Below are positions 13,906-22,755 of a DNA stretch of 42,811 nt, in pieces. How positions within the stretch are numbered: the stretch's first letter is position 1; each line of letters starts with the position of its first letter. Origin of the DNA: a virus; IMG/VR virus record IMGVR_UViG_3300025310_000222, positions 1-42,811 of that record. The stretch is one strand, 5' to 3'. A program made the position numbers and the translations under genes. The notes below the pieces were generated by a model that worked only from the letters and a program-made list of their open reading frames with translations, did no database searches and was not told where the DNA came from.

Positions 13906-16900
13906 ATGTTCCGGACATGCGTGTTGTTGGTCCTCGTCCTGGGCGCGACCGCCCAGGCTTCAGTCACTGTCACCGGTAACGTAAAGACGCTGGCCGGCCA
14001 GGCGCCGGGCACGGGCATCAAGGTCCAGCTGACCCTGCAGGGTTGCGATTCGAAGGACGCGACTGTAGAGGGTTCATACCTCGGCCTGGACCGCACGCCG
14101 TCGACGACCGCCGATCCGACGACCGGCGCCTTCACCTTTGCGACGCTGGCCGGCAACGACGAGATCAAGTGCAATGGCCAGCTGAACGTGACGCATTGGA
14201 CCGTGTCGATCATTAAGTCGGGCACCACGACGCCGAGTTGGTCGGCGAACTACATCATCAATGCGGCCGACGGTCCCGCGAACCTGAACACAAAAGCCAA
14301 GATGGCGACGGCGCCGCTACCCGCGGTCCTTGACTATGCGGTGCGGAACCAGGCGAACACCTTCACGCAGTCCAACGACTTCACCACGGCGACAATCACG
14401 CGGCCTTTCCGGTGGCTGGCGTTCGCGAGCTTTCCGGCGACGTGCACGGCGAACAAGGACATGTTGGTTCGCTCGGACGCACTGACGGCCGGGCAGGCGC
14501 TCTACATCTGCAACGCGGCCGGGAATGGCTGGAACCTGGTGGGCGACGGCGGCGGCGGGCTGGGGCCCGGCACGGCGGGCACACTGGCGAAGTTTACCGG
14601 AACGGGAAACACGATCGGGGATTCTACGTTCACCGAGGCAGGGTTAACTTCTACCCTTGCGGCTAAAGCCGCTGATGCCGATGTAGTGCACAAGACGGGC
14701 AATGAGACGATCGCCGGCACTAAGACATTCACCAGCCCTATTGCTGGCAACATCACGGGCAACGCTGCGACCGCGACGTGGGCCGCTACCGCGACCGGCG
14801 CCACGCAGCTTACCGGCGACCCGGCAGATTGCGCGGATCCAGTATTGGGCTATGCGTATGGTATCAACGAGTTCGGAGACCTGGCCTGCGTTTCATTTCC
14901 CTTCTCGTTCAAGGGGCAGCTGTTGGTCTCTGACCTCAGTGGCGACACGCTCATCCTCACTGCGCTGGCGCGCAATGTTACGACGACGAAGCTTTTTCTT
15001 AGCCAAGTAGGAGATGGATCCACGGCCAACCTGCCGTCGTGGGCGCAGCCCGCCTTCTCTGACATGGCCGGCGTGGTGACGGACCCGCAGGTCCCTAATA
15101 ACATCACGGTCGACCTCGCCGGCACGGCGACGGCGCTGGCGGCCAACCCGACCGATTGCAGCGCGGGCCAGTACGCCACGACGATCGACGCCGGCGGCAA
15201 CCTTGGGTGCGCGCAGGTGGCGTACGCGCAGGTGAGCGGCACGCCCAGCCTGGCGGCGATCGCGACGTCGGGATCGGCGAGCGACCTGACGGCCGGGACG
15301 GTGCCCGACGCGCGCTTCCCGGCGACGCTGCCGGCGGCGAGCGGCGCCAACCTGACCAACCTCAACGCTTCGAACCTTGCCAGCGGCACAGTGCCGGTGG
15401 CGCGGATCCAGGAGGTGCTGAGTGTCGCAGATCTGACGGACTTCGCCTCGAAGAGTGGGACGGGCACGGCGGCGATCGGCGCCACGATGACGTCGCTGGC
15501 CACGGACGACGTCCTGAAGTGGAGCGGAACGAACTGGGTGAATGCGACGGCGGCGCCCAAGGCAACGGCGCTGGCGGCGAACCCGAACGACTGCGCGGCG
15601 GGATCGGCGCCGCGGGGCGTGGACGCTTCCGGGGTGGCGGAGAACTGCGCTGACTTCATGGAAGAGCCGGGCGCCAGTGGGATCGTGGCCCGGACCGCGG
15701 CGAACACTTCATCGGCCCGCACCATCACCGGCACGGCGAATGAGATCACGGTGACGAACGGCGACGGCGTGAGCGGTAACCCGACGCTCTCGATCGCGGC
15801 CGCCTTTGACATCAGCGGGAAGACGTCGACGAAGCCGGCGAAGATGGGGACCGCGGCGCCGGGGACGTGCGGCTTGGGCGAAGTGTTCTTTGACACGGAT
15901 GCCCCAGCCGGCCAGAACCTGTACGGCTGCACCGCGACGAACACCTGGACGTTGCTGGGGGACGGCGGCGGCGGATCCGGCACGATCAATTCCGGCGTGA
16001 CGAATGTGATCCCGAAGTACACGGCGTCGACCACGCTGGACGACTCGCTGCTCACCGATGACGGCACCACGCTGGGCTACACGGGCAGCGGCGGCATCGC
16101 AGTGGGATCCTCGACTACGGTCGAGATGTCGGCGACGAACGGCGTGCTGCGCTTCCTGGGCGCGCATACGGGCAACGATGAAGACCTGAAGATCGACCTG
16201 GACGGCACGGCGAACACGGCGGTGGTGACTTCGACCACGGGCGTGACCAAGGTCGACTTCCAAAGCATCGACCTCCAGGTGCCTACGGAAGCCTACAGCG
16301 CTACCAACTGGAACGGCATAAACACCGTGCCGACGAAGGACGCGGTTCGCGACCAGTTCGAGGCCGAGCCAGCTGCCACGCGGACGCTGACGAACAAGAC
16401 GCTGGACGCGGAGGGCACGGGCAACGTCATCACCACGGTACAGAAGGTGTGGTTCCAGGCGGCGGGCGGAACGGTGGCGGCTCCGACGCTGCTGGCCGAA
16501 GCCACGACGAACGCGCCGACGGCGACGTGCTCGGCGGGCGCCACGGAGACGACGCTGATCCGGTGCGTGGCCGACTTCCCGGACTCAGACGGCGACAAGG
16601 ACCTGCAATGGACATTCCCGCTGCCGGAGGACTGGACCGGGAACATCGACCTGAAGTTTCGCTGGCGCTCGGCAGCGACTTCCGGCGACGCCGTGTGGCA
16701 AGCGACGCTGGTCTGCCGGGCGGACGCCGAGGTGGATGACGCGGCGTTCAACGCTGCGAACACGGTGACGGACACGGCCAAGGGCACCGCGAACCAGATC
16801 AACGAGGCTTCGATCACGGCCATGACCACGACCGGCTGCGCGGCCGGCGAGCTGGCGCACCTCAAAGTGTTCCGCAACCGGACCCATGCCTCCGACACGA

Positions 16901-16956
16901 TCGCGGGAACGATCTCGCTGATGGGCGTGCAGATGACGATGCGGAGGGCGCAATGA
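13906..16956 (+). CDS. Large secreted/fibre-like repeat protein
   Basis: 1016 residues beginning with a Sec signal peptide (MFRTCVLLVLVLGATAQA) and an Ig-like or Cna-B-like domain. The rest is fibre-like: NETIAGTKTFTSPI is the motif of phage tail-fibre stalks (T-x-x-G-x-K-T-F). Three units with NPxDC...G...C occur near residues 303, 414 and 559. A longer unit with WNLVGDGGGG / WTLLGDGGGG followed by a GT-x-x-K-Y/F-T strand occurs near 205 and 675. Ser/Thr/Ala/Gly content is high. It is probably a receptor-binding or surface adhesin protein; the signal peptide is unusual for a tail fibre. First of three overlapping genes. Confidence 0.7.
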   Translation: MFRTCVLLVLVLGATAQASVTVTGNVKTLAGQAPGTGIKVQLTLQGCDSKDATVEGSYLGLDRTPSTTADPTTGAFTFATLAGNDEIKCNGQLNVTHWTVSIIKSGTTTPSWSANYIINAADGPANLNTKAKMATAPLPAVLDYAVRNQANTFTQSNDFTTATITRPFRWLAFASFPATCTANKDMLVRSDALTAGQALYICNAAGNGWNLVGDGGGGLGPGTAGTLAKFTGTGNTIGDSTFTEAGLTSTLAAKAADADVVHKTGNETIAGTKTFTSPIAGNITGNAATATWAATATGATQLTGDPADCADPVLGYAYGINEFGDLACVSFPFSFKGQLLVSDLSGDTLILTALARNVTTTKLFLSQVGDGSTANLPSWAQPAFSDMAGVVTDPQVPNNITVDLAGTATALAANPTDCSAGQYATTIDAGGNLGCAQVAYAQVSGTPSLAAIATSGSASDLTAGTVPDARFPATLPAASGANLTNLNASNLASGTVPVARIQEVLSVADLTDFASKSGTGTAAIGATMTSLATDDVLKWSGTNWVNATAAPKATALAANPNDCAAGSAPRGVDASGVAENCADFMEEPGASGIVARTAANTSSARTITGTANEITVTNGDGVSGNPTLSIAAAFDISGKTSTKPAKMGTAAPGTCGLGEVFFDTDAPAGQNLYGCTATNTWTLLGDGGGGSGTINSGVTNVIPKYTASTTLDDSLLTDDGTTLGYTGSGGIAVGSSTTVEMSATNGVLRFLGAHTGNDEDLKIDLDGTANTAVVTSTTGVTKVDFQSIDLQVPTEAYSATNWNGINTVPTKDAVRDQFEAEPAATRTLTNKTLDAEGTGNVITTVQKVWFQAAGGTVAAPTLLAEATTNAPTATCSAGATETTLIRCVADFPDSDGDKDLQWTFPLPEDWTGNIDLKFRWRSAATSGDAVWQATLVCRADAEVDDAAFNAANTVTDTAKGTANQINEASITAMTTTGCAAGELAHLKVFRNRTHASDTIAGTISLMGVQMTMRRAQ

Positions 16957-17651
16957 GGCTGATCCTGGTCCTGCTGCTGCTGGCCTGCGCGGCGCCGGCG
17001 CAAGTGGCGCGCGCGGGAACGAACTGCACGGGAACCACGAGCTGCACGCCGACGAACGCCATCGGCGACCTGCAGCTGGCGTTTGCGTTCCGCGACGGCA
17101 GCCAGACAGCCCCGACGGTACCGGCCGGCTGGACGAGCGCCGGGACGGCCAGCATCAACGGGACGTCATCGGCTGACAGCGCGGCTGTGCTGGCGTGCAA
17201 GATCTCGACCTCAGCGAACGAAGCGAGCGGCACGTTCACGAACGCGAACTCGCTGGTCATCATGATCTATTCGGGCGTGGGCGGGACGACGGCCAACTGC
17301 AATACGGTGTCGATCGGCACGCCGAGCTTCTTTACCTCCACCGTCAACACGACGACCACCACCGAGACGTTCAACTCGCTGACGAACGGGTCGGCGACTT
17401 CGTGGGTGATCGGTTTTGGCGGGTGTTCGGCTTGCACCGCGGGCATCGGAACGGCGCCGACCGGGATGTCTAACCGCTCTGCGCACTCGAGCGGCACTCC
17501 GCCTTCGACCGGCGGGCACGACACGAACGGCGCGGTGGCGTCATTCACCACGGCCAACGTGACGCTGACGACCGCGGGCCGCATCATCACGGCAGTGGTG
17601 GAGGTGAAGGCGGCGGCGCTGGGGCGGCCGCGGAGGGTCTATGTTTATTAG
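16953..17651 (+). CDS. Secreted beta-rich protein of the fibre cassette
   Basis: 232 residues, ATG overlapping the stop of the large fibre gene (ATGA). Clear signal peptide (MRLILVLLLLACAAPAQVARA), then a beta-rich Thr/Ser/Gly protein with several Cys (CTGTTSCTP near the N-terminus; CSACTAG later), including strands such as LVIMIYSGVGGTT and SWVIGFGGC. The pattern resembles phage-encoded proteins with a concanavalin-like or virion-associated beta sandwich, but no family is certain. Translationally coupled to both neighbours. Confidence 0.6.
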   Translation: MRLILVLLLLACAAPAQVARAGTNCTGTTSCTPTNAIGDLQLAFAFRDGSQTAPTVPAGWTSAGTASINGTSSADSAAVLACKISTSANEASGTFTNANSLVIMIYSGVGGTTANCNTVSIGTPSFFTSTVNTTTTTETFNSLTNGSATSWVIGFGGCSACTAGIGTAPTGMSNRSAHSSGTPPSTGGHDTNGAVASFTTANVTLTTAGRIITAVVEVKAAALGRPRRVYVY

Positions 17652-19086
17652 GCTGCTAGTGGTCGTGCTGTTACTGAGCGCAGCAGCAGCATGCGCTGAT
17701 ACCGATGCCGCGCTGAGGCTGCCGACGCCGGATGACTACGCCGCGGGAGAGTTAGAGCATCTGGCGATGATGTTAGCCGCTGACGGCATCACCCTGAAAA
17801 GCGGGGTGAAGGTTAGCGGCGTCAAGGTGACCGTGGGCGCCGACCCGCAGTGCGGAGCTGGCACCAACGGCGCCGCGCTGGACAACCAGAACAAGTGCGG
17901 CGTGACCGGAAGCAGCGGGTCGTTGTCGCTCTCGTCGCCGACCAACGTCTCCAGCTGTCAGACGCTGAGCACCGCTGACGGCGAATACCGGCTCACGCAG
18001 AACATCGGCTCGGATGCGACGGCGGTCTGCCTGGAGCTGAACGGTCCACGGATGAAGGTGGACCTGAACGGATACGGCGTGACGGGCCGGGTGCGTGCGA
18101 CCACCGCGGGCGATGCCAGGGGCTTGGAACTGGCGAACGGCTCGATCACCTGCGACCGGACCACGGCGCAGGCGCCGGCGTGCCTGGAGTACACGACGGA
18201 ATCCTTTGGGTCATTCACGAACGTCACCAAGTTCCACCACCTGACGGTGACGAACACGGCGAACTGCGGCGCGAGCGGGGCTTCCAGGGCGCTGCATATC
18301 GACTACTCACCTTCAGGCTGGACGGGGACGTACCTGTTCGAGATCTACAACAACTCGATCGAGACGCAGACGTGCACCGATTCGGTGCGGACCGTGGCAT
18401 TCAATGTGACCACGAACAAGCCGGTGAAGTTCGAGTACAACTACGTGACCTTCAAGACCGACTCGGGCGCGGCACAGGGCCTGCAGCTTTCCGGGGCGGC
18501 AGGTTGCCTAGTTCGCAATAACCGATTCCGCAGCTTGGGCGCCAACACGACTGCCAACCTAGGGCGTCCTTGGATGATTGATTCTGGTTCGAATAATTGC
18601 ATCGTCGAATACAACCTGGTGGAGACATACAACCTGTTTTCCGCGGTGCGCGACAACACGGGGACCATCGTCCGCCATAACCGCTTCCTGAAAGTGCAGA
18701 ACTCCGGCAACCGCGGGGCGGTGTGGATGGCTGACCCGGACACCGGGACCTACGACCTGGGCGGCGCGCGAGTCATCAACAACTATTTCGACGTCGAGGA
18801 CGGCACGGCGGTGGCGTCGCGCTGCGCGGCCGGGTCGGGGGCGAGCAACGGCTTCATCGTGAAGGACAACACGATGGCCTGCTCGGGACTGGGATGCAGC
18901 AGCGGCTTGTTGGGCAGGGCGCGCGATGCGACGGGCTGCTCGAACACCAACATCATGCAGCTCTGCGCGAACACCACGGCGGTCAACAGCCAGGCGGACG
19001 CGGGGGCGGAGATCAAGCTGCCGTCGTCCGGGACGGGCACTTGCTCAGGCGCGGGCACCTGCACCACGCAGGCGTGTCCGATCTAA
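17641..19086 (+). CDS. Secreted parallel beta-helix protein (possible depolymerase or spike)
   Basis: 481 residues with GGAGGG before the ATG at 17641 and an 11-base overlap with the previous gene. Signal peptide-like start (MFIRLLVVVLLLSAAAACA). From about residue 110 to 400 the sequence has turns typical of right-handed beta-helices: MKVDLNGYGVTGRV, FEIYNNSIE, CLVRNNRF, CIVEYNLVE, TIVRHNRFL, RVINNYF and FIVKDNTM. Asn at regular intervals matches the Asn ladder of pectate-lyase-like folds. Phage spikes and polysaccharide depolymerases use this fold. Catalytic residues cannot be named. Confidence 0.65.
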   Translation: MFIRLLVVVLLLSAAAACADTDAALRLPTPDDYAAGELEHLAMMLAADGITLKSGVKVSGVKVTVGADPQCGAGTNGAALDNQNKCGVTGSSGSLSLSSPTNVSSCQTLSTADGEYRLTQNIGSDATAVCLELNGPRMKVDLNGYGVTGRVRATTAGDARGLELANGSITCDRTTAQAPACLEYTTESFGSFTNVTKFHHLTVTNTANCGASGASRALHIDYSPSGWTGTYLFEIYNNSIETQTCTDSVRTVAFNVTTNKPVKFEYNYVTFKTDSGAAQGLQLSGAAGCLVRNNRFRSLGANTTANLGRPWMIDSGSNNCIVEYNLVETYNLFSAVRDNTGTIVRHNRFLKVQNSGNRGAVWMADPDTGTYDLGGARVINNYFDVEDGTAVASRCAAGSGASNGFIVKDNTMACSGLGCSSGLLGRARDATGCSNTNIMQLCANTTAVNSQADAGAEIKLPSSGTGTCSGAGTCTTQACPI

Positions 19087-19092
19087 AAGAGG

Positions 19093-19125
19093 AACAAAAT
19101 AGAACAAATAGAACAAACTGAACAC
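19093..19125 (+). repeat. AT-rich direct repeat, right copy
   Basis: Starts AACAAAATAGAACA, identical to 13841-13854, and goes on with further TAGAACA-type units (three GAACA in a row). It lies six bases after the stop of the beta-helix gene and closes the 5.2-kb cassette. A small CCTTAA/TTAAGG inverted repeat follows it, from about 19129 to 19150. Confidence 0.7.
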
Positions 19126-19159
19126 ACACCTTAATCCTGCGGCGTTAAGGTCTCCCGCA

Positions 19160-19657
19160 GTGACCCGCAAAGAACAGCTGGATTTCATCGGCCGCGTGGC
19201 GCCGGCGGCGCAGCAATCGCAGAGGAAGCACGGCATCCCCGCCAGCGTAACGATCGCGCAGTGCATTCTTGAGTCCGGCTGGGGCAAGCGGGCGATCGGC
19301 AACAACTACTTCGGGATCAAGAAGGGCGTGGCCAACGTGCCCTACGTCGAGTTCACCACCCATGAGTACCGCAACGGCGTGAAGCAGCAGGAGAGCGCTA
19401 GGTTCCGCGCCTTCCCGTCGCTTGAGGCCTCGGTCCGCGCGCACGGCGACCTGATCGCCCTGGGCAAGGACCGGAGCGGGAAGCTGATCTACGCGGCCGC
19501 CATGGCGGCGGTCGATGATCCGCTGGTCTTTGCGATGCGACTCAAGGAGTGCGGCTACGCTACCGACCCGAACTACGTGAACACGATCGCGCGCCTGATC
19601 AAGCAATGGAACCTGACGCAATACGACGAGAGGCGCCCGAAAGGAGCGACCGCATGA
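19160..19657 (+). CDS. Endolysin, glucosaminidase (FlgJ-like) domain
   Basis: 165 residues from the GTG at 19160. The motif SVTIAQCILESGWGKRAIGN, then NYFGIKKG, is the signature of the mannosyl-glycoprotein endo-beta-N-acetylglucosaminidase-like family, with Glu in ESGWG the expected catalytic acid. The rest matches a single catalytic domain (SARFRAFPSLEASVRAHGDL; DPNYVNTIARLIKQW). It cleaves peptidoglycan at the end of infection. No signal peptide, so it needs a holin; membrane proteins encoded at 20759-21795 are candidates. The next ATG overlaps by 4 bases. Confidence 0.88.
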   Translation: MTRKEQLDFIGRVAPAAQQSQRKHGIPASVTIAQCILESGWGKRAIGNNYFGIKKGVANVPYVEFTTHEYRNGVKQQESARFRAFPSLEASVRAHGDLIALGKDRSGKLIYAAAMAAVDDPLVFAMRLKECGYATDPNYVNTIARLIKQWNLTQYDERRPKGATA

Positions 19658-20415
19658 ATACCCAGATCCGCACCACCGAGAGACAGCTGCGCGAGCGACG
19701 ATCGTGGATCCTTGCCGGACTGATCTCGCTCGCCCTGCTGAGCTGCCTCGCATTCCCGCTGGCGTTCATCACCGGCTGCGATGACGACGACTACCGCAAG
19801 GCAGTCCGCGCGGCGGCCGGCATCGCGACGAGCCTCGCCGAGACGCAGGCGGTGAACGAGCGACTCTACGCCGCGGCGCTCATCGACCGCGAGGAAGCGA
19901 TCGCGATCGCGCGCATGGTGAAGGAGGCGACCTTGGCCAACGACCACTTTGTCGCCAGCCTGCGCCGCTACGACCGGCTCAACAAGAATTCGCGGGCGGA
20001 CCTGGTGCGCTTGGTCGCCGACGTGGCGCGCAGTGTGCGCCAGCTGAACGAGCAGGGCGTGCTGCGCATCAAGAATGCGGACGCGCGCCTGCGCTTCCGC
20101 GCCGCGGTCGACGGCGCCGTGACGGCGCTCGACATCCTCGCCGCCGTGATCGGCGCGCATGAGGCGCCGCGCGCGACGCCCACGAACAATCTTCTGCAAA
20201 CAAGATCCCTCAGAGAAGGGGTAGCAACTCCGACAGGTCATGCTCGCCGCTCAGGGACCGTGCAACTGAGAGCGGCCGACACTTCAGCAATCCGTCGCTG
20301 GGCGAAGACTGAAGACGAAACGGGAGCGATTGCCGGCGGAATGCCCCGACACGACGACGCAAGACCCCGGCGGCTCCCAGTGGCGGCCGGGGAATTTCTG
20401 CGAGGTGCCGCATGA
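19654..20415 (+). CDS. Predicted lipoprotein in lysis cassette
   Basis: 253 residues, ATG at 19654 with AAAGGAG upstream. A positively charged N-terminus (RQLRERRSW), a hydrophobic stretch and the lipobox-like ITGC near residue 44 suggest a lipid-anchored or single-span protein. The following 130 residues form a long helix bundle (RAAAGIATSLAETQAVNERL ...). Lying behind the endolysin, it could act as a spanin or anchor; this is inferred. After about residue 178 codon composition drops in quality (AT-rich third positions) although the frame stays open to 20415, so the last 75 residues may be degraded or acquired. Confidence 0.6.
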   Translation: MNTQIRTTERQLRERRSWILAGLISLALLSCLAFPLAFITGCDDDDYRKAVRAAAGIATSLAETQAVNERLYAAALIDREEAIAIARMVKEATLANDHFVASLRRYDRLNKNSRADLVRLVADVARSVRQLNEQGVLRIKNADARLRFRAAVDGAVTALDILAAVIGAHEAPRATPTNNLLQTRSLREGVATPTGHARRSGTVQLRAADTSAIRRWAKTEDETGAIAGGMPRHDDARPRRLPVAAGEFLRGAA

Positions 20416-20600
20416 ACCAGGAACAAATACTCGAGCTGATCTTACTGGCGGGCAGCCTCACGAAGCTGATCGTCGAGCTCAAGCGCCAGGGCCAGATGGA
20501 GAGCGAGGCGCTGCTGCGCCTGGCGGAAGAGAAAGGCCCGGCGACCCGCGAGCGAGTCGACGCCTTTCTGCGCCAGCTCGAGGCGCCGGTCGAAGGATAG
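20412..20600 (+). CDS. 62-residue protein of lysis region
   Basis: Starts with an ATGA overlap on the lipoprotein gene. A hydrophobic first helix (QILELILLAGSLTKLIVELK) is followed by a charged helix (MESEALLRLAEEKGPATRER). It could be a small membrane-associated holin partner or antiholin, but one half-hydrophobic helix is not enough to say. Confidence 0.6.
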   Translation: MNQEQILELILLAGSLTKLIVELKRQGQMESEALLRLAEEKGPATRERVDAFLRQLEAPVEG

Positions 20601-20758
20601 GTTTTCGCGCGACGTTCCCCCAGGACGGTTGGGGTGGGGCTCTGGGGGGGGGTAGGCGCCCGAACGGCTCCTGGCCCCGGTGTGACGGTCACAAAGTGGC
20701 TTTTAGGCGGCGCAGCGGTACGGATTTTCATAGTCGGGCCCGAGGAGGGGCTCCGGGG
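20601..20758. other. Short intergenic stretch with G9 run
   Basis: No convincing gene in any frame. It holds G-rich tracts, including nine G at 20644-20652, and the sequence GTGACGGTCAC. Unlike the three homopolymers noted elsewhere, no good coding frame is found on either side of this run. It may carry a promoter or leader for the membrane genes that follow; none is clear. Confidence 0.35.
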
Positions 20759-21328
20759 ATGTGGAAAAGCCTGGAAGGCAAGAAGACTTACATCGGTGCC
20801 GCACTGCTTTCCTTGGCAGTCGTGGCGGCCTGGTTCGGCGTCGTCTCTCCGGGTCAGGCCGCCACGGGCGCGGCGCTCGGGGTCGCGCTGATCGGTATCG
20901 GCCTGGGGCACAAAGCCGACCGGTACGGCAAGGCGGCGGTCGAAGCAGCCTTGCTCGCGAAGGACCTGATCGACCAGCGCAGGACTTCGGGCCGCGTGGA
21001 CCTGCTGAAGGGCGGCGACGAATTCGCCCGGATCCTGAAGTCGCTGCAGCACGAAGGCGTGAACGCGATCATCGAGCGCGCGGATCGCGAGAGCAAACTC
21101 GCGATCGCACTCGCCGAGGAGCTCGCGAAGCATGACGCCGGCGTCTTCCACTCCAGCCTGACCTGGAACGGCCAGGAGTGGGTCAAGGGATCTGCGCCGG
21201 CAGCCCGCGAGCTCAAATACGAGCCCGTGCCCGATGAAGCTGCCCAAAGTCCGCGCGTGCGTGCGGCGCAGGGCGGCGCGGTCACCCAGGCCGACGGCAC
21301 CGGCGCGGTGGAGGAACACGAACAGTGA
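20759..21328 (+). CDS. Two-span membrane protein, holin candidate
   Basis: 189 residues from the ATG at 20759. Two hydrophobic segments near the N-terminus (TYIGAALLSLAVVAAWFGVV and ATGAALGVALIGIGLG) precede a long hydrophilic cytoplasmic part with helices and a Trp-containing C-terminal segment (SSLTWNGQEWVKG). A membrane hairpin encoded near the endolysin makes it a holin or lysis-associated candidate, though the long soluble part is unusual for a holin. It overlaps the next gene by GTGA. Confidence 0.6.
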   Translation: MWKSLEGKKTYIGAALLSLAVVAAWFGVVSPGQAATGAALGVALIGIGLGHKADRYGKAAVEAALLAKDLIDQRRTSGRVDLLKGGDEFARILKSLQHEGVNAIIERADRESKLAIALAEELAKHDAGVFHSSLTWNGQEWVKGSAPAARELKYEPVPDEAAQSPRVRAAQGGAVTQADGTGAVEEHEQ

Positions 21329-21795
21329 CTTCACGCGTCGCCGCTGCGGTCAACGGGTCTTCGGTCAAGAGCGCACTGCTTACGCTCGGGGGGATCGGCG
21401 GCGGCGTGAGCCTCTCTTACCTACTGGTGGAGCTGCTCAAGGCAGATCCGGAGCTCTCGAAGGCGGCGCTGCAGACGGTGATGCAGTGGGGGCCCCTGTT
21501 CGTCCTGTTCGCCGCGGTGCTCTACCTGAACGATCGCCGCTTCGGGCAGATGATCCACAACCAGAACGAGAGCCAGAAGGCCACGCTCGAAGTGCAGCGC
21601 GACCACGCGGCGGCACAGCAGAAGCTGGCCGAGTCGGTGCACCGCTTGGCGGAGCGCGATTATGAGCGGCAGCGCGAGACGGAGCTGGTGGTGGCGCACA
21701 TGGCGCGCGATGCCAAGCGCAACCGCGAGCTACTGGAAGAGATCCACAACCGACTGAACCAAAGCGAGAAGGCGCATGGACATCACGCAGGCTGA
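21325..21795 (+). CDS. Membrane protein with coiled-coil tail
   Basis: 156 residues from the GTG at 21325. Two N-terminal hydrophobic segments (LLTLGGIGGGVSLSYLLVEL and MQWGPLFVLFAAVLYL) are followed by a long charged coiled coil (about 77-150). This is the shape of the gp25/DUF2730-type proteins that sit before the terminase genes in Mu-like phages, and also of i-spanins (Rz). Either is possible; a two-span start fits a holin-like protein better than Rz. Confidence 0.6.
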   Translation: MTSRVAAAVNGSSVKSALLTLGGIGGGVSLSYLLVELLKADPELSKAALQTVMQWGPLFVLFAAVLYLNDRRFGQMIHNQNESQKATLEVQRDHAAAQQKLAESVHRLAERDYERQRETELVVAHMARDAKRNRELLEEIHNRLNQSEKAHGHHAG

Positions 21796-22093
21796 AAACA
21801 TCCGGCAGTTGCGCGCGACCATCCTCCGCACGGTGTACGACAACCACCGGCAGCAGCAATCGCGCCTGCGCCTGGTCCTGCTCGAGGGGATGCTTGAGCG
21901 GCTGTTCTTCGAGGTGGCGCGCAACGACTTGATCGCGGTGCTGCAGGACTTGAAGGAGCGCGGCTACCTGAACTTCCGCGAAGACAGGGATCGCTACACG
22001 CGCAAGGTCAATATTGGCGAGATCCAGATCACGCCCAAGGGGCGCGACCTGGTGGAGAAGACCGAGACCGACGAGGCTGTGGACTTTGACTGA
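21776..22093 (+). CDS. Winged-helix-like Mu gp26-type protein
   Basis: 105 residues, overlapping the previous gene by 20 bases. Helices (IRQLRATILRTVYDNHRQQQ; LVLLEGMLERLFFEVAR) and a wing-like end (NIGEIQITPKGRDLVEKTET) give a winged-helix appearance. It occupies the position of the small gene before gp27 in Mu-like phages. It may bind DNA during packaging. Stop and next start overlap. Confidence 0.6.
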   Translation: MDITQAENIRQLRATILRTVYDNHRQQQSRLRLVLLEGMLERLFFEVARNDLIAVLQDLKERGYLNFREDRDRYTRKVNIGEIQITPKGRDLVEKTETDEAVDFD

Positions 22094-22755
22094 TGGCAGA
22101 CACTCGGCCGAAGACCGGCGACAAGCGGCAGATCAACAAGCAGCTGAACATCGACAAGCTGCCGCTGGAGGTCCGCGACCAGATCCAGACGCTGCGTGCC
22201 GAAGGCTACACCTGGGCGGAGATCGAAGAGCTCTCGGCCAAGTTCGTGAAGTGGGAGGAGCTGCCGACGCGGATCCTCGAGCTCTTCCCGGACATGCGGA
22301 TCCCGTCGTCGAACCTGCACCGCTGGTACGACCTCGTGGATCAGGTCATGGAGGAAACGCGGGCGCAGGCCGAGCGGGCGCGCGCGCTCGCCGACGCCAT
22401 GGCGCAGAAGGCGCCGGCCGGTCTCGACAAGGCTGTGCTCGCGGCGTTGCGCGACCAGATCTTCGCGGTGTTCGAGGCCTCCGACGCGAAGAGCAAGGCG
22501 CGGCTCACCAGCGAGCTGTTGTCATTCTTCGAGCTCCTGCAGATGGAGCGTGCGAATGACATCCGGCAGCAGAAGGTAAAGCTGGACGAGGGCAAGTTGA
22601 AGCTGGCCGAGCGCCAGCTGGAGCTGAAGAAGAAGGCAGTCGATAGGGTCACGAATGAAGCAGCAGCCAAACTCGGGAAAGGCAAGCCGGTCACGGTCGA
22701 CGACATCAACCGCATCCGTGAGCGGACCTTCGGGCTTCCACCCGTCCAGCGGTAG
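22093..22755 (+). CDS. Small terminase-like protein (Mu gp27/DUF3486 family)
   Basis: 220 residues. The order of features follows the DUF3486 (Mu gp27) family: an N-terminal HTH region (LPLEVRDQIQTLRAEGYTWA, then EIEELSAKF), the IPSSNLHRWY segment, and a long helix of the DNA-packaging protein. Mu gp27 is thought to recognise phage DNA for the large terminase gp28. It directly precedes the gp28-like gene. Assignment is by pattern and gene order. Confidence 0.75.
   Translation: MADTRPKTGDKRQINKQLNIDKLPLEVRDQIQTLRAEGYTWAEIEELSAKFVKWEELPTRILELFPDMRIPSSNLHRWYDLVDQVMEETRAQAERARALADAMAQKAPAGLDKAVLAALRDQIFAVFEASDAKSKARLTSELLSFFELLQMERANDIRQQKVKLDEGKLKLAERQLELKKKAVDRVTNEAAAKLGKGKPVTVDDINRIRERTFGLPPVQR

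Noticed and set aside
20644-20652. G9 run as a fourth frameshift site
   Set aside because: No good coding frame ends or starts at it; it lies in a short intergenic stretch.
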